NCBI RefSeq assembly: GCF_003143975.1
Contig: NZ_QFVR01000013.1
Span: forward strand, 27,936 to 91,935
DNA from: Kurthia sibirica
Lineage (GTDB): Bacteria > Bacillota > Bacilli > Bacillales_A > Planococcaceae
Direction: 5' to 3'
DNA length: 64,000 nucleotides
Shown here: in pieces, positions 44,271 through 53,338 of the stretch
Numbering within the stretch: the stretch's first letter is position 1
How the letters are laid out: each line of letters starts with the position of its first letter
Notes under the pieces: generated by a model
Databases searched by the model: none
What the model saw: only the letters and a program-made list of their open reading frames with translations
Told to the model about the DNA's origin: nothing
Program-made: the position numbers and the translations under genes

Positions 44271-46013
44271 TTACATAACGAAATAGTTTCGAGCATTTTT
44301 GTGTCCGTTATGGATTAATCCTTTAATTAAGCGTTCGGCACATCGTTTTACAAATGAATATTCATTTGGGGCAACATTAATCGGAATGTAGTACGTGTTA
44401 TCTACCTGTGGTGTACCAGGTTGCATAATACGACCTTTTCGGATGTAATACTCCATATCCGAAATAATGAAGTTGGTACGAGGTGACTGTTCTTTTTTAT
44501 TAATCACTTCGATAGATTTCCATACATTTTCAAAGTCGGTTCCGCCCGAAACTTTCGGGATCTGCATAATTTCTTTATAAATCGCACCCGCACTACGCCC
44601 TTTCGTTTGGATAAATACAGGTTCAGAAATAATATGCGAAAAACTAGAGAAATAAATATTCACTTTCGCTAATTTTGCGATTTGAATAATGTTAAAAACA
44701 CTTGTCTTATAGTGTTTCTCGCTAATCGAACCAGACGTATCTGTGTAGATATGAATGTCTGGACGATAAGACGTATGCTTTTTAATTCCTTTCTTATTCA
44801 AGTTAAATGGCTCTCTACGATTGGCACGATTAAATGTCGCTCGTTTGGTTACATAAGTATTTTTACTCAACGTAACTTGATGCTGCCTTTTAATAATGCG
44901 TTGAATCATTTTAATTTGTTGCTTATGCGAGTAGGCTTTACCGTTTAACTTTCGGAAACTTCTACGCGTAATATCTTTATTTTCATTACGAGCCTGTAAT
45001 TCTTGATCTAATGAATTCGATTGGCTATCAAAATCCATTTTTTCGGCACGAATTAATTTTTTAATTGGTACACCTTTCATCGCTTTCAATTTATAAATGA
45101 TTTGAATTAACTTTTCATATTCTTTTGTAATGTATTGGTCGTTCGTTGAAGCGTGAGCGTCTACATTAACAAATGTAATATAGTTCGGTGTCTTATACGC
45201 GTTAAAATTAAAATTCGGTACATATAGTTCCTCTTTTGATTCTGCTTCAAGTATGAATTTTTCAGCTAATCGCCATAAACTATAGTCGCTATAATCAGCT
45301 ACATTCGTATTGACTCCACTTGTAGGTAGTACCCAAGTAGTTGTTAAATCGTTATTCATTTTGATTTCTTTTACTTTTTGAATGGATGCCATTTTATTAG
45401 CTGGAGCATTTACCGATTCAGCTAATATTTGGTCTACCATTTTTTCGTACACATCAGAATCACGACAATGTACAAATAAATGATTATCATGTAATCGTGA
45501 AAAGCCAATAACTGAAGCGATTCCTGTACTAAATAATTCGATGTTTGGTTGCCAATCGACTAAACTTTTCTGTGCATGAGGGATAACGTCCATATAAGGG
45601 CGATAGACGATTGTACTCGATGGTAGCGGTAAATTGTGTCTAGCGAATAATTGAACCAATCCTTGTTGCGAGTAAGCCACTTCTGAACGTATATGGTGAG
45701 CTGATGATTCTAAATAAATTTCATTTAGTTCCTCTTGGAGTTCAAAATGGAAAGTCGATGCAGCACTTTCAAAATCAATGGCTTTAATAATTTCATCTCG
45801 TTCAATTGGCGTTGCTTTTCCTTTGTCATCTACTGATTCAATTTTCACTTCGCGTTGATTAATTGATTCAAATAAAGGATTCACAAAACGAGATTGAAAA
45901 TGCTCTTGTACGGCTTCGATATATTCGCTACCGTTTTTGTCGAAAGGGAAATCAATTAAATTTTCTTTTTCTGGATAAGTGATGGTTTTCTGATTCGTAA
46001 TGCGTAAAGTCAT
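44271..46013 (-). CDS. VWA-domain protein with intact metal site
   Basis: The likely start is ATG at 46013 after AAAGAGGG; an ATG six codons upstream lacks a site. The C-terminal third contains the MIDAS motif IYTDTSGSIS (DxSxS, D425, S427, S429) followed by a strand, a helix and a GGTDFENVW segment that supplies the later metal-site threonine/aspartate. The rest is a large unique N-terminal region. VWA proteins paired with MoxR ATPases (MoxR-VWA, as in CoxDE, NorQ/NorD) insert metals, remodel complexes or act as chaperones. Here VWA lies between a Clp-like and a MoxR-like AAA+ gene, each within about 200 bp. A role in remodelling a plasmid replication or transfer complex is inference. Confidence 0.85.
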   Translation of the reverse strand: MTLRITNQKTITYPEKENLIDFPFDKNGSEYIEAVQEHFQSRFVNPLFESINQREVKIESVDDKGKATPIERDEIIKAIDFESAASTFHFELQEELNEIYLESSAHHIRSEVAYSQQGLVQLFARHNLPLPSSTIVYRPYMDVIPHAQKSLVDWQPNIELFSTGIASVIGFSRLHDNHLFVHCRDSDVYEKMVDQILAESVNAPANKMASIQKVKEIKMNNDLTTTWVLPTSGVNTNVADYSDYSLWRLAEKFILEAESKEELYVPNFNFNAYKTPNYITFVNVDAHASTNDQYITKEYEKLIQIIYKLKAMKGVPIKKLIRAEKMDFDSQSNSLDQELQARNENKDITRRSFRKLNGKAYSHKQQIKMIQRIIKRQHQVTLSKNTYVTKRATFNRANRREPFNLNKKGIKKHTSYRPDIHIYTDTSGSISEKHYKTSVFNIIQIAKLAKVNIYFSSFSHIISEPVFIQTKGRSAGAIYKEIMQIPKVSGGTDFENVWKSIEVINKKEQSPRTNFIISDMEYYIRKGRIMQPGTPQVDNTYYIPINVAPNEYSFVKRCAERLIKGLIHNGHKNARNYFVM

Positions 46014-46059
46014 ACTAAAACCCTCTTTCATTTTTATTTGTAGTTACATTTATTTAACT

Positions 46060-46227
46060 ACGTCCTTAGACGAACCGATTCAATCACATAAATACCTTGT
46101 TACCTAATTAAAACGTCACTTCGTTTCAATATTCTGATTATTTAACCCTTTATTTTTAGGTGTTTATTAATCGGTTTTAGCATAAAAAAGAGTGGCCGTA
46201 GGAAAAATTCCTATAGCCACTCTTTTT
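46060..46227 (-). other. Intergenic region between MoxR and VWA genes
   Basis: A strong terminator (AAAAAAGAGTGGC with GCCACTCTTTTT, 46183-46227) ends the MoxR transcript. Further on, a minus-strand stretch AAAGGGTTAAATAATCAGAAT (complement of about 46130-46150) resembles the sequence around the TAGAAT boxes at 20281 and 57661. CGTC-CTTA-GACG (46061-46072) is a small leader hairpin. Confidence 0.5.
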
Positions 46228-46238
46228 GTATTTACTTA

Positions 46239-47552
46239 TTAATTAATCGTGCCGACTAATTTTAAAACATCGACAATGTGATTACTTGAATCGGTTCCAA
46301 CTGTTTTCAAATGCTCTAACATTGGTTTATCTAATGTCGAACCACCAATTTCTAATAACATAGCTTGTTTCGTTGTTTGAGCCATCGTTGGATTTAATGA
46401 GAATAGTGTTGTCGCGATTACGTTACGTTTACCCGAACCATTAATTGCTTTCTTGAAATCACTTGTTAAAGCCCAAAGTAATATAGATTCGTTTACATTC
46501 GCTGCTTTCAAAACATCTTCGATTTCGTCTGCCGTATGCACATCATTTAACTGATCGATAAGAGCTTGGTCTGGACGATGTTTCGTGAAACTTGGTAAGG
46601 TATTCGGATTGACACTACCTACATTCGCAAATGAATCACGATATTTCTTTTCAATTGCAATATACAATTCGTTTGTGAAGCGTGTACGACCAGTATGTGC
46701 AATTAATGCTGATAGTAGGGGAGAATCATCACTTGTTGCTTGCATTAGATTAATATTCATTTTTAAGAAATTCAATTCTTTATCATCTAATGTACCTGTT
46801 AAACCAACAATGTTTAACCATTTGCTAAGATTTGAAATGGTACGTGGTACAGTTGCTTGCTTAAATTGTTCTTCATCTTCGTTTCCGAATGATACTTCAA
46901 AATCATCGTCATCAGAATCATCATCATCATCTGATTCGAGAACTTCACTTGATTCCAGACCTTCTTCGCAAAGGTATTCTGGATAAGCAGTTAAAACGTC
47001 TTTGATGTAAGGGTTCAATTCATTCTGTACGTTTAAGAATGTTTCAATATCGGGTGTTGCACGATATGCAATGATACGAGTGATTGAAGCACCGTCAATT
47101 GTTGTTACGTTACCTTGATCGTTACCCGCTACAACAAATCGAATATTACTAGGGAATTTATCAGTACCGATTGTACGGTCAGTAATAAATGTGAAACACG
47201 CACTTGTAACGTCTACTGGAGCACGATTGAACTCATCGAGGAAAATAATTGGGTTTTCATCGGGATTGGCTTCAGCATATGCGATAGCTGATTGAAGTGT
47301 CGCATGAGGGAATGTCACTTGTTTAAATGTGCCATCGTCATTCTTAACTGGACGTACACCTGTTAAATCGGATGCGTCTGCTAACTGATTGACGGCTAGA
47401 ATAAACACTTTCGTTCCTAATTCCGTTGCAATTGCTTTTAAAAATTCAGATTTACCGATACCAGGGGGTCCTAACAACGCTGGTGTTAAGCCACTTTCTA
47501 AATCGGCTGTTACGAAAGGTGTTAATTGATTGAATGTTAAACGTTGTGTCAT
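46239..47552 (-). CDS. MoxR-like AAA+ ATPase
   Basis: ATG after AGTAGGAAA. Walker A GPPGIGKS (28-35), Walker B IIFLDEFNRA (about 101-110), and a sensor-1 asparagine in FVVAGNDQG are clear. The order of motifs and the NRAP...VTSACF segment match MoxR-type ATPases. A strongly acidic insert of poly-Asp/Ser (about 205-230) is unusual. It makes a functional pair with the VWA gene directly downstream. The family works as a chaperone that loads or remodels protein complexes. Its partner ClpA/B-like ATPase follows. Confidence 0.88.
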   Translation of the reverse strand: MTQRLTFNQLTPFVTADLESGLTPALLGPPGIGKSEFLKAIATELGTKVFILAVNQLADASDLTGVRPVKNDDGTFKQVTFPHATLQSAIAYAEANPDENPIIFLDEFNRAPVDVTSACFTFITDRTIGTDKFPSNIRFVVAGNDQGNVTTIDGASITRIIAYRATPDIETFLNVQNELNPYIKDVLTAYPEYLCEEGLESSEVLESDDDDDSDDDDFEVSFGNEDEEQFKQATVPRTISNLSKWLNIVGLTGTLDDKELNFLKMNINLMQATSDDSPLLSALIAHTGRTRFTNELYIAIEKKYRDSFANVGSVNPNTLPSFTKHRPDQALIDQLNDVHTADEIEDVLKAANVNESILLWALTSDFKKAINGSGKRNVIATTLFSLNPTMAQTTKQAMLLEIGGSTLDKPMLEHLKTVGTDSSNHIVDVLKLVGTIN

Positions 47553-47635
47553 GTTTGTTTCCTACTTTCTGTTTTGTATTGCGTTTCCGCTATTTTTTCA
47601 TAAAGTTCAAAGAACTGAACTGCATATACAAAACT

Positions 47636-47649
47636 CCAACGTTAGTTGG
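47636..47649 (-). repeat. Small hairpin in the MoxR leader
   Basis: CCAAC-GTTA-GTTGG, a 5-bp stem with a tetraloop, in the 176-bp gap upstream of the MoxR gene. Nothing else is recognisable in that gap. Confidence 0.5.
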
Positions 47650-47728
47650 CATCTTTTATAGAGAACTGAAATAGAAACTGGTTTTTAATTGAAATATAAG
47701 TACCCATACAAATCAAGCAGTAGCAAAA

Positions 47729-48652
47729 CTAATCTTTAAAACCCATGTTTTCATGTAATTCGTCCATTAGTTCTTCTTTTATAAATGATTTCATAGCTGA
47801 ATCAAATTGCTTTTTATTTTTATATTGTTCGTTATATTTATAATCATATAAATGATTAATTATTTTTGCTCTTGGAGTATATACCGTTATTCCTAAATTT
47901 TTGAATTTTGGATATTTCTGATTAAAAAGTATGTGTTTTTCTCGTTCACTTTTTTCAAACTGTTTCCTTTGTTTTTCTGCATATTCTTTAGTATATGCTT
48001 CTCTTTCTTGTTTGATTTTTAGTTTACGTTCTTTTTCATCGTCTAATCTTTTCTGTTTTGCTTCAAAATAAGCACAACGTGTATCGTAATAGCTATTACC
48101 TAAAAGATTTTCCATACCCTTTATAATACTTACAGTTTCTTCAGGTGTTAGAAAAGCTTTTGTATAACAAAGTTTCATCCAATTAGGCTGTGGTATTTGT
48201 TCCTCGATATACCATTCTTCAAGTATTGGCTTTAAAAACACTTCATATCCAATGTATCCATACTCACTAGAAGATTCTTTTGCAATCAGAACGTGTAAAA
48301 TAGTATGTTCGATTAAATCACAATAAACAAGGTTGTCTCTTTTTTGATACTCATATGGAATTTTATTTTCTTTAATAAATTCAGAATTTCCTATATTAAG
48401 TTCTTTAATCTCCTCTATGTGGTGACAGTATAATCCATCTTCTGTTCTTGAATATTTACCTTTTGTAATGTTTTTAATTTCGCCATTCATAAACCTTTGA
48501 TATGATTTCTCTCGAAAATAATCATCTTTAACTGATCCGTATTTTCTAAGTAAAAATTCTATAACTTCATCATATTTTTTTAATAGTAAATTTTCATATT
48601 CTTTATAGTTTGATATGTGGATTACCCCCTTAAATATTCTTCTAATTACCAT
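47729..48652 (-). CDS. Charged hypothetical protein
   Basis: The ATG at 48652 has no ribosome binding site, while AAGGGGG sits about 8 bases before an in-frame ATA at 48616; the true start is uncertain. The protein is rich in Lys, Glu and Tyr. Residues about 205-245 form a long helix with RKQFEKSEREKHI, and the C-terminus (KQFDSAMKSFIKEELMDELH) is also helical. There is no signal peptide or membrane helix. It lies at the end of the SSB-like operon. No family is recognised. Confidence 0.6.
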   Translation of the reverse strand: MVIRRIFKGVIHISNYKEYENLLLKKYDEVIEFLLRKYGSVKDDYFREKSYQRFMNGEIKNITKGKYSRTEDGLYCHHIEEIKELNIGNSEFIKENKIPYEYQKRDNLVYCDLIEHTILHVLIAKESSSEYGYIGYEVFLKPILEEWYIEEQIPQPNWMKLCYTKAFLTPEETVSIIKGMENLLGNSYYDTRCAYFEAKQKRLDDEKERKLKIKQEREAYTKEYAEKQRKQFEKSEREKHILFNQKYPKFKNLGITVYTPRAKIINHLYDYKYNEQYKNKKQFDSAMKSFIKEELMDELHENMGFKD

Positions 48653-48671
48653 TCATTCAAATTGTAAGTCT

Positions 48672-49193
48672 TTATTTAGCTATATACAATGAATTAATGT
48701 AACGCTCTCTTTTTCCACCGATATTAGGGAAGCACTCTGCTTCGTAAATATAATTATCGAGTAACGCTTCTTGTCTTGAAGCAGCTACAAATTCTTTCAG
48801 TGATTTTATACAGTATTTCGATAAGTTTTCGATACGGAATTCTTTATACGCGTAAGGATCAACTTGGATTGAATGAAATTTGATACCATCAATATACATT
48901 TCGGGTTTATAATCATCGTCCCAAACCGAGCGCTTTAAATTGTTATTTATTAAAATATCTGCGGTGAAGTTACATACTTGACCGACTTGTAGGTTACGAC
49001 CATTCAAGATATTTGTTTTCAGACGTACCTTAATTTCTTCTAATTCAACCTCTTTATAAGGAAGTAATACTGATACAAATGTGATTTCAGACATTTGGCT
49101 GCCTTTTGATTTAACCGATTGAATCAAACCGATAAATCGTTGTCTTGTATTAATAAATGCTGATAGTTCACCTTTCCATTTATGTGTGTTCAT
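48672..49193 (-). CDS. Small protein, possible OB-fold DNA-binding protein
   Basis: The likely start is ATG at 49193 after GAGAGAGGAAA; an ATG 42 bases upstream has no ribosome binding site. The 173-residue product is beta-rich with alternating hydrophobic strands (GLIQSVKSKGSQMSEITFVS, VRLKTNILNGRNLQVGQVCN), which would fit an OB fold. It follows the SSB-like gene, separated by a terminator. A nucleic-acid-binding role is plausible from the company it keeps but not shown by a diagnostic motif. Confidence 0.55.
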   Translation of the reverse strand: MNTHKWKGELSAFINTRQRFIGLIQSVKSKGSQMSEITFVSVLLPYKEVELEEIKVRLKTNILNGRNLQVGQVCNFTADILINNNLKRSVWDDDYKPEMYIDGIKFHSIQVDPYAYKEFRIENLSKYCIKSLKEFVAASRQEALLDNYIYEAECFPNIGGKRERYINSLYIAK

Positions 49194-49217
49194 TTTAATT
49201 TTCCTCTCTCTCTTTAT

Positions 49218-49251
49218 AAAAAAAGACTGGGCCATATAAAGCTCAGTCTTT
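49218..49251 (-). terminator. Terminator after the SSB-like gene
   Basis: AAAAAAAGACTGGGC and GCTCAGTCTTT form a stem with T tract on the minus strand. Confidence 0.8.
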
Positions 49252-49256
49252 TAAAG

Positions 49257-50066
49257 TTATGCAAATGGGTTTTCATCTACTGAATCTTGTGGGTTTTGAT
49301 TATGAAACGGTTCATTATTTTGAGCTTGTTGGTTCAAATTTTGTTGATTATTCGTTCCAAAATCTAACCCTTGATTATTTTGTTGCATATTATTCTGTTG
49401 CATATTGTTTTGTTGATTATTCGCTCCAAAATCTAACCCTTGATTGTTCTGCTGATTCATATTTTGTTGCATATTAAACGAATTATTTTGTCCGTTATTT
49501 TGGTTAAATGTTTCAACAGCTTGCGAGCGATTCGGTAATTCTGGTGGGTTCGGGTTCGCCTCTAAGCCAAAGGCTGCTAGATAATTATGTTGCATTAAGT
49601 AGTTGATATTCATTTCATCTTCAATTAACACACCACGAACTGCTAATGCAGGTGTAGCAAATTTAGTTGAGTAGTAAATTTCAATGAATACAGATACTTG
49701 TTGACGACCTAATTCATGCTCTAATTCGATACCAGACGCTCTACGGATGTTTTTGTCATAAACTTTAATGACACCAGTTTGAGTAGATTGGCTAAGTGTA
49801 ATCGCATTTGTATTGTATTTTGATTGATACATATTGCTATTTAAGAAACTTAACATTGCTTGTGAATCTGACTGGAATGAAGGATTACTTAAAATTAAGC
49901 CGTATGAATCGTATGATTCAAATTTAGAACCCTCTGTAAATTTCTTAGTTGGTGTAATAATAGATGAAAATACTAATTCACCCGTAATAATGGCTGTTTC
50001 GCCACCTGTAAATCCAGCGTTTTTCACACCGATTGGTTTATTCATTTGATTGTTGTTTTGATTCAT
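49257..50066 (-). CDS. SSB-like protein with acidic tip
   Basis: The likely start is ATG at 50066, behind AGGAG. The N-terminal 160 residues look like a beta-barrel type domain (TGGETAIITGELVFSSIITP, RQQVSVFIEIYYSTKFATPA). They are followed by a Gln/Asn-rich flexible tail of about 90 residues (QQN/NNQ runs). The end is SVDENPFA, an acidic tip followed by PF, similar to the DDDLPF tips of single-stranded DNA-binding proteins, which dock replication and repair enzymes. Two direct copies of a 7-8 residue QQNNQGLDFGxNNQ unit are visible in the tail. It is encoded downstream of the primase-like gene and near the polymerase. Confidence 0.65.
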   Translation of the reverse strand: MNQNNNQMNKPIGVKNAGFTGGETAIITGELVFSSIITPTKKFTEGSKFESYDSYGLILSNPSFQSDSQAMLSFLNSNMYQSKYNTNAITLSQSTQTGVIKVYDKNIRRASGIELEHELGRQQVSVFIEIYYSTKFATPALAVRGVLIEDEMNINYLMQHNYLAAFGLEANPNPPELPNRSQAVETFNQNNGQNNSFNMQQNMNQQNNQGLDFGANNQQNNMQQNNMQQNNQGLDFGTNNQQNLNQQAQNNEPFHNQNPQDSVDENPFA

Positions 50067-50112
50067 TTCAAACACTCCTATTGCTTTTTATTTTGTTGCA
50101 AAAAGGAAACTC

Positions 50113-50130
50113 GCAAGGCATATGCCTTGC
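50113..50130 (-). repeat. Hairpin between primase-like and SSB-like genes
   Basis: GCAAGGCATATGCCTTGC is a perfect palindrome. On the minus strand it is followed by GAGTTTCCTTTTTGC. The same trailing GAGTTTCCTTTTTG follows the hairpin at 51381-51399. Confidence 0.6.
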
Positions 50131-50143
50131 CGCACTCCCTCTG

Positions 50144-51238
50144 TTACAGATTTAACGGAACTGCCTTTTTTTCCTTTTGTTTATACGTTTGCTTTACATA
50201 CATCATCGCTTCTAATGCAATATAGTGAAGCCACTTCAAACCGTTTCGATGTTCTTCATGTTTGGCACGATAAGTAATCAATTGATCCATATAACTATAG
50301 AGAACAGATGACATATCCATAAGCGTAATTTCCTCTAACGGTTTCCCGATTTTCGGTTCAATGTCTTTATTCTTCGCTCGTCCAATGCCATACATTAAGC
50401 CACCTGCTAGTTGGAAAGCCACGTTATATTCATACTGGCTATGATTATGATGATATTGCTCTAACGTTAAATCTTTTGCACGTTTAATAGCGGGCTTTGG
50501 TATTAACGCTAAAAGTGTGTTCAGTTGCGATTCATCTAATGTCGATTCAGATAAATCACCTAATTCAGCTTTCGCTTTATTTTTCAATTCACGCTTAACT
50601 GCTGATTCTTTATCAATCTCGACAAGGTATGTTAAGAAGTCACGAATCATCTGACAATCATTCGATTTTGGATTAAGTAGATTCGGAATTCTTGTATCAA
50701 TCACTTTTTTGGTGAACGTACAGAAGTGACGATTAAAAATAACCTCAAAACTTCGGTCCTCTGATTGCAATACAGTTAAATCAAATAAGTAGCGATGTTC
50801 TTCATTAATACAAAACTTCGGTACTTGTAGTAACAGGTGAAAACCACCCGATTTTGAATACTCCCGATAATGAACGGGTAGTTTCATAAACTCTTGTACG
50901 ATATGTTCTTCAGCAGTTTTCTCAACATCAATGCAAATAATCGGATGTTTTTCATCACGATTACCGTCAAAACGAAATGTACGATTCGCATTTTCAAGCT
51001 CTTTCATTTCGTTGATGTCACTTAATGTAGTTAAGCTACTAATATCACCTGGAAAGGCGGGTTTCCATGATTCAACACGTTGTTCTTTTAACGCTGGCAC
51101 ACTAACTGGAACTTTGTCTTTAGTAGAAATCGTCCAACGAGGAATCTCCGCCATAAAACGAATAATAGGCGATTCATTAAAAGCGTCATTATTAATTGGG
51201 GTTAGACTTCTTTTTTCAGCATTTGGATTATTCTCCAC
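50144..51238 (-). CDS. Primase-polymerase-like protein
   Basis: Starts at GTG (51238) behind AAAGGG. The segment HPIICIDVEKTAEEH (about 95-110), followed 20 residues later by YREYSKSGGFHLLLQVP, fits the archaeo-eukaryotic primase pattern: an acidic hD-h-(D/E) strand and an sGGxH strand. A later aspartate or glutamate is probably in RSFEVIFNRHF. The C-terminal 130 residues are helical. In plasmids and phages such PrimPol proteins make primers for replication. It heads an operon with the SSB-like gene. The motif match is visual, so a divergent relative of unknown function remains possible. Confidence 0.6.
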   Translation of the reverse strand: MENNPNAEKRSLTPINNDAFNESPIIRFMAEIPRWTISTKDKVPVSVPALKEQRVESWKPAFPGDISSLTTLSDINEMKELENANRTFRFDGNRDEKHPIICIDVEKTAEEHIVQEFMKLPVHYREYSKSGGFHLLLQVPKFCINEEHRYLFDLTVLQSEDRSFEVIFNRHFCTFTKKVIDTRIPNLLNPKSNDCQMIRDFLTYLVEIDKESAVKRELKNKAKAELGDLSESTLDESQLNTLLALIPKPAIKRAKDLTLEQYHHNHSQYEYNVAFQLAGGLMYGIGRAKNKDIEPKIGKPLEEITLMDMSSVLYSYMDQLITYRAKHEEHRNGLKWLHYIALEAMMYVKQTYKQKEKKAVPLNL

Positions 51239-51287
51239 GCAAAAAACCCTTTCTATTAATTATTTAAAATATTTAAAATAAAAAACA

Positions 51288-51316
51288 TAGAATAAATGTG
51301 TGTTTTTATCTATAAA
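51288..51316 (+). promoter_or_regulatory. TAGAAT half-box with TATAAA upstream of primase gene
   Basis: AAAAAACATAGAATAAATG: TAGAAT (51288-51293), 17 bp, TATAAA (51311-51316) read on the plus strand. On the minus strand the same bases carry TTATTCTATG, a possible -10 element for the primase gene. Its orientation is unsettled. Confidence 0.4.
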
Positions 51317-51380
51317 ATGAATTGTATCATCATTTCATTAGAATGAATAGTTATCATTTTTATTAACAAAAAGGAAACTC

Positions 51381-51399
51381 TGCAAACATATTGTTTGCA
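51381..51399 (-). repeat. Hairpin in primase upstream region
   Basis: TGCAAACATATTGTTTGCA, an imperfect palindrome (TGCAAACA/TGTTTGCA with TAT between), followed on the minus strand by GAGTTTCCTTTTTG, as at 50113-50130. It lies between the broken membrane gene and the primase. Confidence 0.5.
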
Positions 51400-51430
51400 A
51401 AGATTACGTTTAAAATGAACTTCCGATAAA

Positions 51431-51478
51431 AAAATAGCCGATAAGGTGCCTGTGAATCAGCTACCTTATCGGCTATTT
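51431..51478 (-). terminator. Terminator of the broken membrane gene
   Basis: AAAATAGCCGATAAGGT and ACCTTATCGGCTATTT pair perfectly; T tract on the minus strand. Confidence 0.85.
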
Positions 51479-51487
51479 GAATTGTAA

Positions 51488-51686
51488 TTATCTAATCCAA
51501 ATGTTATAAATTAGAAACTTAAATGTGATGCCTAACGGAATAATGAAATAAAAGAAGATTTCTATTCCATATGCCAAACGAATACGCATTTTTTTCGTAT
51601 AATAATTAGAACAATCTTTATAGTGCTTATTAGATTTCCACAATCTCCTTAGTAGATAGATAGCAAAAATAACGAAGGAAGCAGTC
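51488..51686 (-). pseudogene. 3' part of membrane protein gene split by IS
   Basis: This is the C-terminal part of a small two-helix membrane protein (about TASFVIFAIYLLRRLWKS onward, ending IYNIWIR) after an IS200/IS605-type insertion. Joining it in frame to 53775-53851 through the sequence TTT-AT plus G-ACT restores a 91-residue protein with a ribosome binding site, an N-terminal cytoplasmic part and two hydrophobic helices. The gene is therefore recently broken and lies between the polymerase and primase genes. Confidence 0.8.
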
Positions 51687-51880
51687 TGACACTCCCACCC
51701 ATAAATGAGTGGGGTTCTAAAGTACAAAAGATTTCTCCTTTACTCTCCCGTCACCCTAAAAGACAGGGTGGGTACATCATAAAAGCACTATCTTATTTCC
51801 TTTAGACTTTGACGAACAAGACGACCATTGCCATCATTAGCGTTCGTATCGGCTCATGCCTAAACCGTTTTTAACTATTT
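51687..51880 (-). ncRNA. Putative right-end omega RNA of tnpB
   Basis: TnpB proteins use an RNA from the 3' end of tnpB and the right end of the IS as scaffold, with a guide read from the flank. Here the scaffold would end at 51687, after the hairpin CCCACTC..GGGTGGG and a second one (CCCTGTCTTTTAGGGTG). The guide would start GACTGCTTCC, in the interrupted gene. Exact 5' end unknown. Confidence 0.5.
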
Positions 51881-53333
51881 AAACACCCATACTTTGAAGT
51901 GTACGGGTTTTGGTTTTTAGTGTTTGCATGACACGATCATGCAATTTTCGGAATGAACCGAAGGTTTTGAAACAGAAATCTCGGTCTATTTTATCTAATT
52001 CATCGTCTTTTACGATAGACATTAACAGGAACGCGGAGTATAAGTCACGCTGAATACGTATTCCGTTGAAATCGTTCCAACGGGTACTTAACGTTTTTTT
52101 CGTATACGTATCATCGAAATGATTGTACTGACTTGCTTTTACTTTTGCTGTATCTACTTTATTTAATTCCAAACCATTATATTTTAATTTACGCTCTAAA
52201 TAATTCAACAACATAGAAGGGGCACGATTAGAAAGGGTTCTGCCGAACCTTTTCTTCTTTTTAAATCGTCCATGCTTATTTTTCTCGGTCTTTTTACTTC
52301 GTTTTTGAAGCCCTTTAAAGGACATTGTTTCCACAAAAAACAAATCACCCATTGCTAATAATTCATTCGACAAGGTTTCATGGTCTTGTTTTCGTACCAT
52401 TCGATTTTTACGGTGTAGTTCTCGATATCTATTCCTAAGTTGGATATACCGTTTAGAATACACCCACCTTTCTCGATAATGACGATTAATTGTACCATCG
52501 TCATTATATTTAGACGGGTTTTGCGTCCGTTTACTTCTATCCATTTTCCGCTGAATCCGTTGGATTTCCGCTTCATAATTCACGACACGAGGGGCTAACT
52601 CTGTTAAAAGGACTTTCTTTTCCGAACAAGTTGCGATAGTAGACGTACCAATGTCTATTCCTACACGCCCTACTCCAACTTGTTGCTTTAAACCATCTGA
52701 ATTATAAGCGTGTGGTGGTATTCCTTCTAATACAAGTTGTGCATAATATATATATTTCCCTTTTAGAAACTCTCGTTTAATTCGGACGTACTTTACTTTA
52801 TCTCGGAGAGCTAAGTGTACATAGGCATCTTGTTTTTTTACGATAACAGGAATCGAAAGACCTTTCCAAACAATCGTATGGTCAATGAATCGAATACCTG
52901 CTTTATTCGATTTCCCCTCAACTGATTCCATTTCGCCATACCGTTTAAAATACACTTTTTTCGCGTCACCGAACATCACTTTTTTAAAAGCTAAAAAGGC
53001 TCTAGTGCCGATTTTTTGCCCAGATTGGGCGTCTATATTTTGTTTGAATTTTTGTGTCATTGGCTTTAAGAAAGCGTGAATCGAATACTCAAACAACCCA
53101 AACTGCTTATATAACGCTGAAAAAGCATCATTTTTCGCCTTCCCTTTTTTCATTTTTCGTGCTTTTTTGTAGGACTTCGATTGTTGAAGCGTTCGATAAC
53201 GTTTGTACAGTTCATTAACGCACGCATTATACAATTTGCGAGATAATTCGAAACGTTTATTTAATGTATCTTCTTGAAAAACTTCTGTTTTTAAACGCAA
53301 CGTGACTATATAGCTTGGTGTTGTTTTTCGCAT
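51879..53333 (-). CDS. tnpB: TnpB RNA-guided nuclease, zinc-finger-less type
   Basis: The ATG at 53333 follows AGGGGGTG and overlaps the end of tnpA; GTG at 53342 is an alternative. It has an N-terminal helical part and a split RuvC core: D227 in VGIDIGTSTIA, E335 in LFFVETMSFKGLQ, D430 in IQRDLYSAFL. The usual CxxC..CxxC zinc ribbon between the second and third motifs is absent: the region reads KASQYNHFDDTYTKKTL, without cysteine. TnpB cuts DNA next to the insertion-site motif and promotes retention of the IS. The missing ribbon marks a distinct branch; the catalytic residues are nevertheless complete. Confidence 0.9.
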   Translation of the reverse strand: MRKTTPSYIVTLRLKTEVFQEDTLNKRFELSRKLYNACVNELYKRYRTLQQSKSYKKARKMKKGKAKNDAFSALYKQFGLFEYSIHAFLKPMTQKFKQNIDAQSGQKIGTRAFLAFKKVMFGDAKKVYFKRYGEMESVEGKSNKAGIRFIDHTIVWKGLSIPVIVKKQDAYVHLALRDKVKYVRIKREFLKGKYIYYAQLVLEGIPPHAYNSDGLKQQVGVGRVGIDIGTSTIATCSEKKVLLTELAPRVVNYEAEIQRIQRKMDRSKRTQNPSKYNDDGTINRHYRERWVYSKRYIQLRNRYRELHRKNRMVRKQDHETLSNELLAMGDLFFVETMSFKGLQKRSKKTEKNKHGRFKKKKRFGRTLSNRAPSMLLNYLERKLKYNGLELNKVDTAKVKASQYNHFDDTYTKKTLSTRWNDFNGIRIQRDLYSAFLLMSIVKDDELDKIDRDFCFKTFGSFRKLHDRVMQTLKTKTRTLQSMGV

Positions 53334-53338
53334 AGGAT

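Noticed and set aside
52355..52576. A 73-codon frame inside tnpB
   Set aside because: It is a shadow of the tnpB reading frame, which has complete motifs.
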